A stretch of DNA of 42,155 nucleotides, from the NCBI RefSeq assembly GCF_011378855.1, contig NZ_WTLB01000037.1, forward strand, positions 1 to 42,155, given 5' to 3'. Source of the DNA: Pseudoalteromonas sp. Z1A8 (GTDB lineage Bacteria; Pseudomonadota; Gammaproteobacteria; Enterobacterales; Alteromonadaceae). Positions within the stretch are counted from its first letter, which is position 1; every line of letters starts with the position of its first letter. Under the pieces are notes generated by a model, which was not told where the DNA came from, searched no databases, and saw only the letters and a program-made list of their open reading frames with translations. The translations under genes and the position numbers were made by a program. Of this stretch, positions 1-6,847 are shown in pieces.

Positions 1-2
1 TA

Positions 3-1391
3 ATTTTTTCTGACTGCTTCTTCTGTATTTTTAAGTTTTTAATGTTTATATTCATATGGTTATCGCTTAATGCAGTGCCATTCAGAACTGACCCGCTTTA
101 CTTCAGCTATCCCAATATAATTAACACCACAATAAAACTACATTTTGCAGAAAAAGATTGGGGATTTGATAGCGAAAAAGAAGAAATTGATAACGACTAC
201 TTTAATTTAAAAACAACCACTGAATTTAATAATAACGTTTTAACACTGACCTATAACTATTACGCAAAACAAGATCATATAAAAGCCACTCAAATAGATG
301 ATTATTTAGTACAGCGTAAAAAGTTAATATCAGCGACGTACTACCCTATTTTAAAATACGCAGAAACAATCGAAACGCCTCAAACAACAGCTGATGTGTT
401 AGATAGCTTTGGTTATAGCTGGCTTAAATATGTGTTGGCAGGCTATATTTTAGTACTCATATTCTTTTTTGCCGATTGGCGATTAGAGTCAGCCAAACGC
501 CCTCACTTTGAAAACAGCCCATTCTACTGTGTATCGGTAAGTAAGTTTGTTATTTATAGTATTTTAAGTTTAGGTCTATTTGTTAATTACTGGAGTTATC
601 GTAACTTTAAAGCAATTAAAGAGCGCGACAACTCAAGCATAATGCCTATTGCCCGAGGTATATTTGCATTTATATGGTACTACCCTTTGTACAAAGCACT
701 AACTCAGCACAGCCAAAAACAATTTAATAAAAATAGAATTATGCCTAGTTGGGTTGCTGTAATACTTTGGTTAATAGTACTTGCCAGCACTTTTGCTTAT
801 CGTATGGATGAATACGCAACTATAGTAATTTGTATAATGCCATTTTTATGGCTACCTATGGTCAACTATATTGAGCAAACCGATACCAGTAAAGAAGCCC
901 TACATTACAACTCGTATTGGCGAATTAGACAGTATTTAATATCACTCGCGTTTGCACCTTTATTATTTTTAGGTGTACTTCAAGAAATCAATATTTTACC
1001 TAATAGCTCCATTATAAAAGGCGATAGCCTATGGTCTTATCAAATACACTTTTTAAAACGTAATCGTCTAACGCCAGAAAACGAAGACATACTCTATTTT
1101 TATAGCGATGCCGTATTTGATTACCGAGAAGATGGTAACGGAATAACCGAGAACTATATTTTTAGTTACTACAAAAACGATGACGATAAGCTTGAATCGG
1201 ATCTTAGTCACTTTAAAGACATAGAAAAAGTAGAAGCCACATACGGTAAAACCAAGCTTGATAACACAAGTATTAAAGTAATAAAAACTGACGGTAGTGA
1301 TTTCTTGCTCATTGTAGGGAGCCTAAACAAACAAGATAAAGTACTTGTAAAGCAAATTAATCTAAGAATAATGGCTAATAAAACGCCATAA
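3..1391 (+). CDS. DUF3857/transglutaminase-type membrane protein, C-terminal part (5' end outside window)
   Basis: The reading frame is open to the left edge of the window. The first in-window ATG (42) has no convincing ribosome binding site and lies just before conserved sequence, so I treat the gene as 5'-partial. The visible part begins with a segment (PLYFSYPNIINTTIKL, then a beta-rich stretch to about residue 100 after ATG 42) that resembles the end of DUF3857 proteins, where it follows a transglutaminase-like domain. A membrane domain of about five helices follows (around residues 130-150, 165-185, 205-220, 235-275, 295-315), with a conserved-looking WSYRNFKAIKERDNSSIMP loop, and then a roughly 120-residue soluble tail. 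The family is widespread in marine gammaproteobacteria but its substrate is unknown. An alternative is an independent membrane protein starting at 42. I am fairly sure of the family and unsure of the start. Confidence 0.7.
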   Translation: MFSDCFFCIFKFLMFIFIWLSLNAVPFRTDPLYFSYPNIINTTIKLHFAEKDWGFDSEKEEIDNDYFNLKTTTEFNNNVLTLTYNYYAKQDHIKATQIDDYLVQRKKLISATYYPILKYAETIETPQTTADVLDSFGYSWLKYVLAGYILVLIFFFADWRLESAKRPHFENSPFYCVSVSKFVIYSILSLGLFVNYWSYRNFKAIKERDNSSIMPIARGIFAFIWYYPLYKALTQHSQKQFNKNRIMPSWVAVILWLIVLASTFAYRMDEYATIVICIMPFLWLPMVNYIEQTDTSKEALHYNSYWRIRQYLISLAFAPLLFLGVLQEINILPNSSIIKGDSLWSYQIHFLKRNRLTPENEDILYFYSDAVFDYREDGNGITENYIFSYYKNDDDKLESDLSHFKDIEKVEATYGKTKLDNTSIKVIKTDGSDFLLIVGSLNKQDKVLVKQINLRIMANKTP

Positions 1392-1483
1392 CTTGACTAG
1401 GTTTAATTTAATACATAGTCTTAATTTGTTCACAAAACAAACAGCAGTGAATAATATTGGATATAATCATCGAGGGAAATAAT

Positions 1484-2593
1484 ATGATCAAATTAATAGC
1501 TAAATCTGTATTGCTGAGTACGTTAATATCTGCCCCGTGCCTTGCAGAAAGTAACAATACTACAAGCTCTTTAAACAGTAAAAATCAAGTGACTGCTAAC
1601 TTTGCAGTTGACTATTCTCAATACAATGCAGTTTTAGAAGCCTCTGTTCTTGAGTTAGCTCGTTCTGATAGATCGTATATTTCCTATGATGAAAATGAGC
1701 AAGGTCCTAATCTTGGAAGTAACCGAGCTACTGATGCAGAAGCAAACCGCTTTTATTATGAACAATTTATTGATGATCCAGAATTAACAAAATCAATTGC
1801 AGCTATAAAAAGTAACCTTCTTAGTTATTTAGCAAACAATCAACTTAGTAAATTAAGTAATGAAGAACAAACTGCATTTTGGCTGAATTTACATAACGTA
1901 ACAGTTATAAACGAATTAGCTCATCGCTACCCAAAAGAAACAAATAGTTTATCTTATGATGTGGCTGATAAAAGCAGCTTCTTTTACAAAAAGCAATTCA
2001 CCTACAACGAGCAAACGCTGAGTCTAGATGACATTGAATACAAAATATTAATGCCATTAAATAAAAATAACCCTCTTGTTATGTACGGTTTGTATAAAGG
2101 TTATATCGGTTCACCAAATATTAGAACTCAAGCATATACAGCCAATAACTTAATGCCTTCATTGATTGATAACGCTCAAGAATTTATTAATTCAAATAGA
2201 GGTACTAATTACAGCAGTAACCTTCTAAATGTATCAACCATGTACAAAGATAAAAAAGCATACTTTAATGACTTTAATAATGACTTAATTGCTCACCTAA
2301 GTTTGTATGCAGATAACGATTTACTCAATAAGTTAAAAAGTAAAAAAACGGCTCTTTTTACTATCGATAATTATGACATTACCGACGTAACAGGCCCTAA
2401 ACACCGAAACTCTTACGATATTATTACGAGCAATTGGAATAAAGCCTTATTGATCCCTCAGCATAGCTTTCCTCGCTTAAATAATCTTAATATTCCAGCT
2501 AAGCGAATCGTTATTCTTAGAGAGTTACAAAGAAAAAATAACTTGTTAAAAACAAACGTAAGTGATGAAAACGCCTACTACGCAAGCAACTAA
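1484..2593 (+). CDS. DUF547 domain-containing secreted protein
   Basis: Start chosen at ATG 1484, with GAGGGAA 5-6 bases upstream; this start gives a clean signal peptide (MIKLIAKSVLLSTLISAPCLA, about 21 residues). An upstream TTG at 1457 lacks these features. The mature protein carries DUF547 hallmarks: an AFWLNLHNVTVINEL block around residues 135-150, a SLDDIEYKIL block, and a GLYKGYIGSPNIRTQAY block where the family normally has a Cys/Pro-rich segment. DUF547 proteins are exported in many gammaproteobacteria and have no established activity. The last 100 residues are Asn/Lys-rich and less conserved. A strong terminator follows 17 bases after the stop, so the gene is probably transcribed alone. 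Confidence 0.8.
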   Translation: MIKLIAKSVLLSTLISAPCLAESNNTTSSLNSKNQVTANFAVDYSQYNAVLEASVLELARSDRSYISYDENEQGPNLGSNRATDAEANRFYYEQFIDDPELTKSIAAIKSNLLSYLANNQLSKLSNEEQTAFWLNLHNVTVINELAHRYPKETNSLSYDVADKSSFFYKKQFTYNEQTLSLDDIEYKILMPLNKNNPLVMYGLYKGYIGSPNIRTQAYTANNLMPSLIDNAQEFINSNRGTNYSSNLLNVSTMYKDKKAYFNDFNNDLIAHLSLYADNDLLNKLKSKKTALFTIDNYDITDVTGPKHRNSYDIITSNWNKALLIPQHSFPRLNNLNIPAKRIVILRELQRKNNLLKTNVSDENAYYASN

Positions 2594-2609
2594 TAGCATA
2601 AACTTAATT

Positions 2610-2640
2610 AAAAAAATGCGCATTTAATGCGCATTTTTTA
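2610..2640 (+). terminator. Rho-independent terminator after the DUF547 gene
   Basis: An A-run and GCGC stem (AAAAAATGCGC) pairs with GCGCATTTTTT around a short loop, ending in a T-run. It lies 17 bases after the DUF547 stop and is symmetric enough to work in both directions. Confidence 0.8.
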
Positions 2641-2713
2641 TATTTATCCATCCTTATTTTATCCCACTTACTTCTTACTTGATCAAACAAAGCCAACCTT
2701 CTCGATAATTAAG

Positions 2714-2797
2714 TTAATACCAAATTACGTCAAATAAGTGTTCTATTATAGCGCTAAGAAAATAGCGTAATAACAAGACGAAAATTATCGTTCTTTT
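2714..2797. repeat. Truncated copy of the TACCAATT-ended MITE-like repeat
   Basis: The left end (TTAATACCAAATT), the block CTATTATAGCG and the block CGAAAATTAT occur in the same order and spacing as in the left half of the element at 4759-4922. The right half is missing. It therefore looks like a decayed or truncated copy of the same short non-coding element. Confidence 0.55.
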
Positions 2798-2860
2798 TTA
2801 GGTTTAACATTAGCTTATAAAACAAACATAGAGATAATAAGAATTATTTGCATTTGAGTG

Positions 2861-2889
2861 TTGACAGACAGTTAGATCTAACTGATAAT
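2861..2889 (+). promoter_or_regulatory. Strong sigma70-like promoter with a 16-bp palindrome in the spacer
   Basis: TTGACA (2861-2866), exactly 17 bp of spacer, then GATAAT (2884-2889): a perfect -35 and a 5/6 -10. The spacer holds the perfect palindrome CAGTTAGATCTAACTG (2869-2884), a natural repressor or spacer-binding operator. No protein gene follows on this strand; the next feature is a structured region ending in a terminator at 3090-3114. The promoter match is direct; the operator role is inferred. Confidence 0.65.
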
Positions 2890-2894
2890 CAATA

Positions 2895-3114
2895 TCAACA
2901 AGACGGAAGACTTACTGGCTTGTGACGGAATGAATTGATTTATTGTTTCTAACCCTGGAACAACGTGTAGCGCACGTTAACAGCTATGGTTACTTATTAT
3001 GGACCGCAACGCCCCTTGATGTTGATAATAAGTAACCGCCCTATTTTACTTGCTACATTGCTCATATCGGTGACGGTAGATATGAAACTAAAAAAGCCCT
3101 TACGGGCTTTTTTT
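2895..3114 (+). ncRNA. Candidate structured small RNA of about 220 nt
   Basis: Its limits are predicted from the promoter at 2861-2889 and the terminator at 3090-3114. Inside are a hairpin with arms AACGTG/CACGTT near 2962-2980 and a 13-bp perfect stem, GGTTACTTATTAT (2988-3000) with ATAATAAGTAACC (3025-3037), enclosing a 24-nt loop. Four GGA triplets (CGGAAG, CGGAAT, TGGAAC, TGGACC) lie in or near unpaired parts, which loosely recalls CsrA-binding RNAs, but the count is too low for that to be firm. No ribosome-bound reading frame is convincing. I do not recognise a known RNA family. The rest of the 2641-3175 gap holds the truncated repeat at 2714 and otherwise nothing I can name. Confidence 0.4.
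3090..3114. terminator. Bidirectional terminator between the candidate sRNA and ylqF
   Basis: A-run plus GCCC, loop TTAC, GGGC plus seven T. It has A and T tracts on both sides, so it can end the plus-strand candidate sRNA and also the minus-strand ylqF transcript, whose stop is at 3176. Confidence 0.8.
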
Positions 3115-3175
3115 ATGTCTGTAGTTTAGTAAAACTAAATCACTTTAATTAAATAACCTGAACTCTGATTAAATA

Positions 3176-4120
3176 TTAACGACGATTTTTGCGAGCTCGC
3201 GCTCGGCGTTGCAGTTTCTCTTCTTCTTTAGCTTGTTTTTTAGCTTCTGCTGCAGCGCGTAAACCAGCAACCATTACTTCTTCTTCCTCACGCATTTGCG
3301 GGGTTTCCATAGTAATGCGACCAATAATACCGTCGCGTAATTCGTTAATTAGTATTTCAGACATTTTGTATGTGTCTATTTGGTTACCACCACGAATACA
3401 ACCACGTTTTTTACCCGCCATTTCAACAAACTCCCAATCACTTTCAGGAAGTTCGGCAATCTTATAACGCGCTTTTAAAAGCTCTGGGTATGCACGTAAT
3501 AAATATTCAGCGGTATAGCTAGCTACTTCTTCATACTCAAGCGCCGTATCACGAATGGCACCAGTAGCGCCTAAGCGATAACCAGAGTTTTCGTTTTCTA
3601 CTTTTGGCCATAGCATACCTGGCGTATCGTAAAGCATAATACCGTCTTCAAGCTTAATGCGTTGCTGCGCTTTAGTTACCGCAGGTTCATTACCTGTTTT
3701 TGCAACTATACGCCCAGCTAGTACATTAATTAACGTAGATTTACCCACGTTAGGAATACCCATTATCATGGCTTTAATTTGCTTGTCTGCACCCACTTTA
3801 TGCGGCACTAACTTTTTACAAAGTTCGTTAATACGATGTACTTCAGCCGCTTTATCATGTCCAAAAGAAATAGCTTTAACGCCATTTTCTTGCTCAAAAT
3901 AATCTTTCCAGATTTGAGTCATTTTAGGATCAGCTAAATCAGCTTTGTTCAAAATTTTGATGACCGGCTTACCTTCACGCAAGGTAGCCACCATCGGATT
4001 TTCACTACTATAAGGAATGCGCGCATCAAGCACTTCAATGATCACATCCATTTGTGGCATTATTTCTTTAATTTCATTGCGGGCTTTATTCATATGCCCA
4101 GGGAACCACTGGATAGCCAT
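3176..4120 (-). CDS. ylqF: Ribosome biogenesis GTPase YlqF/RbgA
   Basis: A circularly permuted GTPase that helps late assembly of the large ribosomal subunit in the cytoplasm. The G motifs appear in permuted order: G4 NKAD at residues 58-61, G1 GIPNVGKST at 121-129, and G3 DTPG at 165-168. The N-terminal block AIQWFPGHMNKA is diagnostic of the family. The C-terminal part contains the family block RGCIRGGNQIDTYKMSEIL and ends in an extended Lys/Arg/Glu helix, suited to rRNA contact. The 314-residue length is normal. ATG start at 4120 is preceded by AGGAGTT. It is divergent from yaeQ and probably monocistronic, with the terminator at 3090-3114 downstream. Confidence 0.95.
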   Translation of the reverse strand: MAIQWFPGHMNKARNEIKEIMPQMDVIIEVLDARIPYSSENPMVATLREGKPVIKILNKADLADPKMTQIWKDYFEQENGVKAISFGHDKAAEVHRINELCKKLVPHKVGADKQIKAMIMGIPNVGKSTLINVLAGRIVAKTGNEPAVTKAQQRIKLEDGIMLYDTPGMLWPKVENENSGYRLGATGAIRDTALEYEEVASYTAEYLLRAYPELLKARYKIAELPESDWEFVEMAGKKRGCIRGGNQIDTYKMSEILINELRDGIIGRITMETPQMREEEEVMVAGLRAAAEAKKQAKEEEKLQRRARARKNRR

Positions 4121-4211
4121 TTTTAACTCCTAACGTATAATTAACCGCTATTTTAACTGGCAATTCATTTAATTGCGCTATACTGACGCAAATTTTTTCA
4201 GATTAGTTGTT

Positions 4212-4748
4212 ATGGCTCTTAAATCCACCATTATGAAAGTGCAGTTATCGCTTAGCGATATGGACCGCCACGTTTATCAAGATTTTAGTTTAACCTTGGC
4301 TCAACACCCATCAGAAACCGATCAGCGGTTGATGATTCGCTTACTCGCTTTTGCGCTAAATAGCTGTGATGGTTTAGAATTTACCAAAGGGTTAAGTGCG
4401 GATGATGAGCCAGAGCTCTGGCATGTAAGCTATAGCGAAGAAATAGAGCTGTGGGTTGAACTGGGTTTACCTGACGAAAAGCGTCTTAAAAAAGCCTGTA
4501 ATAAATCTAAAAAAGTGGTGCTTTATACTTATGGTGAAAACAATCAAGCAATTTGGTGGCAAAAGCATCAGCCTAAATTGTATGAATTTAAAAATCTAAG
4601 TATTTTTAGCCTTGATTACGCAGCTACACAAGCACTTGCTGCTTTGGTCGATCGTGGGATTAAGCTTGCCATTACCATTCAAGATGGTGAAGTATGGGTA
4701 AATACCGATACAACAAATATCGAAATAAAACCACAGCAATTAATGTAA
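4212..4748 (+). CDS. yaeQ: YaeQ family protein
   Basis: The sequence MALKSTIMKVQLSLSDMDRHVYQDFSLTLAQHPSE is typical of YaeQ, a small protein with a PD-(D/E)XK-like fold known for high-copy suppression of rfaH mutations in enterobacteria; its activity is unsettled. ELWVELGLPDEKRLKKACNKS and VWVNTD are further family blocks. Length 178 residues is normal. ATG 4212 was chosen because upstream in-frame sequence (a TTG at 4173) overlaps a likely -10 box TATACT at 4179-4184. The ribosome binding site is weak. The gene is divergent from ylqF. Confidence 0.9.
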   Translation: MALKSTIMKVQLSLSDMDRHVYQDFSLTLAQHPSETDQRLMIRLLAFALNSCDGLEFTKGLSADDEPELWHVSYSEEIELWVELGLPDEKRLKKACNKSKKVVLYTYGENNQAIWWQKHQPKLYEFKNLSIFSLDYAATQALAALVDRGIKLAITIQDGEVWVNTDTTNIEIKPQQLM

Positions 4749-4758
4749 CTAAGATAGG

Positions 4759-4922
4759 TATACCAATTGCATTAAATTAGTTATCTATTATAGCGACAAG
4801 GAAATAAGTCGATAGCAAGGCGAAAATTATGACATATAGTTGTTCTATATAAATAATTTTTAACGCAGGTAGCGGGTTATTTAATACGCTAGAATGATCA
4901 TGTTTTTAATAAAATTGGTATT
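4759..4922. repeat. MITE-like repeat with TACCAATT inverted ends
   Basis: A 164-bp non-coding segment bounded by TACCAATT (4761-4768) and its reverse complement AATTGGTA (4913-4920). Internal hairpins: ATATAG/CTATAT around TTGTT, and a wider pairing of GCGAAAATTAT with ATAATTTTTAACGC. A partial copy lies at 2714-2797. I recall similar sequences scattered through Pseudoalteromonas and Shewanella genomes, consistent with a non-autonomous mobile repeat. It ends nine bases before the lipase start, so the lipase ribosome binding site directly follows its right end. Confidence 0.75.
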
Positions 4923-4931
4923 AGGGAGCAT

Positions 4932-5537
4932 ATGAAAGTTAAACACGTTATTGTTTTACATGGCTTGTATATGTCTGGCTTTGTTATGCGCCCACTTTGT
5001 TCACGACTTGAAGAGTCGGGTATGACAGTATTAAACATTACCTATAATACACTTGACCCTAATCGAGATACTATTTTTGCTCAAATCGATGAGTGTATTT
5101 CTAACGAACCTGCCGCATTAGTATGCCACTCTATGGGAGGGCTTATTGCACGTGCTTACCTAGAGGCAAACTCTCCTGCTAGCCAGAATATTACGAAGGT
5201 AATTACACTGGGTACTCCACATAAAGGCAGCCATATAGCGCAAAAAATGAAGCAAAAAGGGTTTGAATCATTTTTAAAAAATAGCGTGGAATTTTTATTA
5301 ACTAAAAATGGTAACTGGCCTTTTAAAGCTAAGCTTTACAGTATTGCGGGCGATTTACCTATTGGGCTTATGCCTTTAATAGTTAAGGGTAGCCAATCAG
5401 ATGGCACTGTACTACTCGATGAAACCAAACTTAAAGGTATGGCAGAACATAAAGTGTTTCATTTAAGCCATACCAGTATGATTTACTCGCGCCAAGTGCT
5501 CGACTACATTTTAAAATGCCTAAGTGAGGGCGATTAG
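4932..5537 (+). CDS. Small lipase/esterase-type alpha/beta hydrolase
   Basis: A compact 201-residue alpha/beta hydrolase. The oxyanion region is VLHGLYMSG (residues 8-16), the nucleophile elbow is CHSMGG with Ser67, a GTPHKGS block follows, and a later Asp (SDGTV) and His (LSHTSMI) complete a plausible triad. The shape matches short cytoplasmic lipase/PGAP1-like hydrolases; no signal peptide is present. The substrate is probably a lipid or acyl ester, unknown in detail. ATG 4932 is preceded by GGGAG. The upstream MITE-like repeat may supply or disrupt its promoter. The 3' end overlaps the convergent small membrane gene by four bases. Confidence 0.85.
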   Translation: MKVKHVIVLHGLYMSGFVMRPLCSRLEESGMTVLNITYNTLDPNRDTIFAQIDECISNEPAALVCHSMGGLIARAYLEANSPASQNITKVITLGTPHKGSHIAQKMKQKGFESFLKNSVEFLLTKNGNWPFKAKLYSIAGDLPIGLMPLIVKGSQSDGTVLLDETKLKGMAEHKVFHLSHTSMIYSRQVLDYILKCLSEGD

Positions 5538-5743
5538 TCCTCTGCATTGGCTGCTATTTTATAGCTAATTAAAAATACTACTCCCAATATAAGCGGAATG
5601 GGTGCTGCAATGTAGCCAAAAAAATCCGAATTCGCAAAGCTCGCACCTGCTAAGTGGGCTACTAACCCTAATACAAATGCGATGACTGCAATACCAACCA
5701 CTATTAACTCTGCTTTATTTTGTTTTGCTGTTTTTGCATGCAT
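5534..5743 (-). CDS. Small two-helix membrane protein, unknown function
   Basis: A 69-residue protein with two hydrophobic helices (about residues 12-33 and 43-62) and a short charged N-terminus. ATG 5743 has the ribosome binding site AGGAGAG seven bases upstream, so it is almost certainly translated. It converges on the lipase gene with a four-base overlap and has no visible terminator. I do not recognise a named family. Confidence 0.75.
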   Translation of the reverse strand: MHAKTAKQNKAELIVVGIAVIAFVLGLVAHLAGASFANSDFFGYIAAPIPLILGVVFLISYKIAANAED

Positions 5744-5970
5744 GTTATCTCTCCTAATTATTTCGACAACTTTATTATGCGCCGTTAGGATGGATGATTT
5801 TTGACCTGCATCAATAAAAAAACAGCTAGATTATCGCCTTGTATAAAGTTTGTTTTAGATCATAATTTATACTTATTTAGGATTTATTTACTTTTAAGGG
5901 GTGGTATTTTTATTAATCAGACCCATTTCTATTAATAGTTAAAGGTGTGTATTGGTATCAAAAAAAGTTA

Positions 5971-6007
5971 ATAGGTTAAAACTATTAACTAGATATATTT
6001 AAACGAT
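5971..6007 (+). promoter_or_regulatory. Tandem OxyR-type binding site upstream of dps
   Basis: The OxyR consensus is two ATAG-n-t-nnn-a-n-CTAT units separated by 7 bp. Here unit 1 is ATAG-gttaaaa-CTAT (5971-5985), a full match including the inner t and a. After exactly 7 bp comes ATAT-atttaaa-CGAT (5993-6007), which matches at all but two positions, again with the inner t and a. The site ends immediately before the -35 hexamer of the dps promoter, the normal position for OxyR activation. Confidence 0.75.
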
Positions 6008-6036
6008 TTCACTAAACAATAAAAATCCGCGATACT
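6008..6036 (+). promoter_or_regulatory. dps promoter
   Basis: -35 TTCACT (6008-6013), 17-bp spacer, -10 GATACT (6031-6036). The weak hexamers suit an activator-dependent promoter. The predicted start is about 35 bases before the dps ATG. The rest of the 5744-6077 gap is AT-rich with no gene that I can see. Confidence 0.6.
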
Positions 6037-6077
6037 TATTACAAGTTCACAAACAAACGGTTATTCAGGAGCAAGTT

Positions 6078-6551
6078 ATGTCACATGTAAACGCAATTGG
6101 TCTAAACAGTGCAAAAAGCGAAGACATCATAAAGTCACTCAATACATTATTGAGTAGCTACCAGATTCAATACATGAACGCGCGTGGTTTTCACTGGAAC
6201 ATTAAAGGCCGTAACTTTTTTGAACTACATGTTAAGTTTGAAGAAATTTATAACTTACTACTTCTCAAAGTAGATGAAGTTGCAGAGCGTATTTTAACGT
6301 TAGATGGCGCACCACTACATGCATTTTCTGATTACCTTGAAGTAAGTAAAATTAAAGAAGCTAAAGGTATTAGTGATGGTGTTACAGCCGTAGAGAATCT
6401 ACTTGCTGGTTACAGTATATTAATTGAAATGCAGCGTGAGATATTAAGCCAAGCGGGTGATGCAGACGATGAAGGTACTGCTTCACTAATGAGCGATTAC
6501 ATCTCAGAGCAAGAAAAACTTGTTTGGATGTTAAAAGCTTACTTAGACTAA
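6078..6551 (+). CDS. dps: Dps, DNA-binding ferritin-like miniferritin
   Basis: Dps forms a 12-subunit shell that oxidises Fe(II) with hydrogen peroxide and stores iron, protecting DNA. The ferroxidase ligands appear with the spacing known from E. coli Dps: His39 in FHWNIKG, His51, Asp66 and Glu70 in KVDEVAERI. Helix blocks LNTLLSSYQIQYMNARGFHW and the end EKLVWMLKAYL are typical. The N-terminus has few lysines, so DNA binding may be weak or absent. Length 157 is normal. ATG 6078 follows CAGGAG. It is monocistronic, with a terminator at 6654-6686, and probably induced by peroxide through the OxyR site at 5971-6007. Confidence 0.95.
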   Translation: MSHVNAIGLNSAKSEDIIKSLNTLLSSYQIQYMNARGFHWNIKGRNFFELHVKFEEIYNLLLLKVDEVAERILTLDGAPLHAFSDYLEVSKIKEAKGISDGVTAVENLLAGYSILIEMQREILSQAGDADDEGTASLMSDYISEQEKLVWMLKAYLD

Positions 6552-6558
6552 AATTAAG

Positions 6559-6588
6559 CAAAAAAAAGCCCTCAATGAAGAGGGCCAC
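6559..6588 (-). terminator. Terminator-like hairpin oriented on the minus strand, just after dps
   Basis: GCCCTC (loop AATGAA) GAGGGC. The long uninterrupted A-run precedes the stem on the plus strand and becomes the U-tract only for minus-strand transcripts. It would stop transcription entering dps antisense from the TonB receptor side and is a second barrier behind the hairpin at 6762-6789. Confidence 0.6.
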
Positions 6589-6653
6589 AAATAGGGATAA
6601 ATCGTTAAATAACTTAGCGATTCGGTTACTATATTAGCCTCCTCCCAATACTA

Positions 6654-6686
6654 AACAACGCCCCTGTTACCAGTGGCGTTGTTTTT
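6654..6686 (+). terminator. Rho-independent terminator of dps
   Basis: AACAACGCC (6654-6662) pairs perfectly with GGCGTTGTT (6675-6683), followed by T residues. It is about 100 bases past the dps stop. Confidence 0.75.
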
Positions 6687-6761
6687 GGTTTAAGTGGGTA
6701 CAATGCTTATATATTGGGATAAACAATGTATAAGTATTACTGCTCTTATTATTTTTCCAAT

Positions 6762-6789
6762 AAAAAAGCCCCAGCGATACTGAGGCTTT
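6762..6789 (-). terminator. Rho-independent terminator of the TonB-dependent receptor gene
   Basis: On the minus strand, AAAGCC-CAG type arms (6765-6774 with 6780-6789, one mismatch) close a CGATA loop and are followed by six U. It lies about 60 bases past the receptor stop codon. Confidence 0.7.
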
Positions 6790-6847
6790 GTGAACGTAAT
6801 TAATTGAGTAAGTAATTAAGTAACGATATTAATATCGCTACTATTGG

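Noticed and set aside
2986..3129. 47-codon frame inside the candidate sRNA
   Set aside because: No Shine-Dalgarno sequence, it starts in a stem and reads through the terminator.
6559..6588. Hairpin after dps as the dps terminator
   Set aside because: The U-tract is on the minus-strand side; the plus-strand terminator is at 6654-6686.
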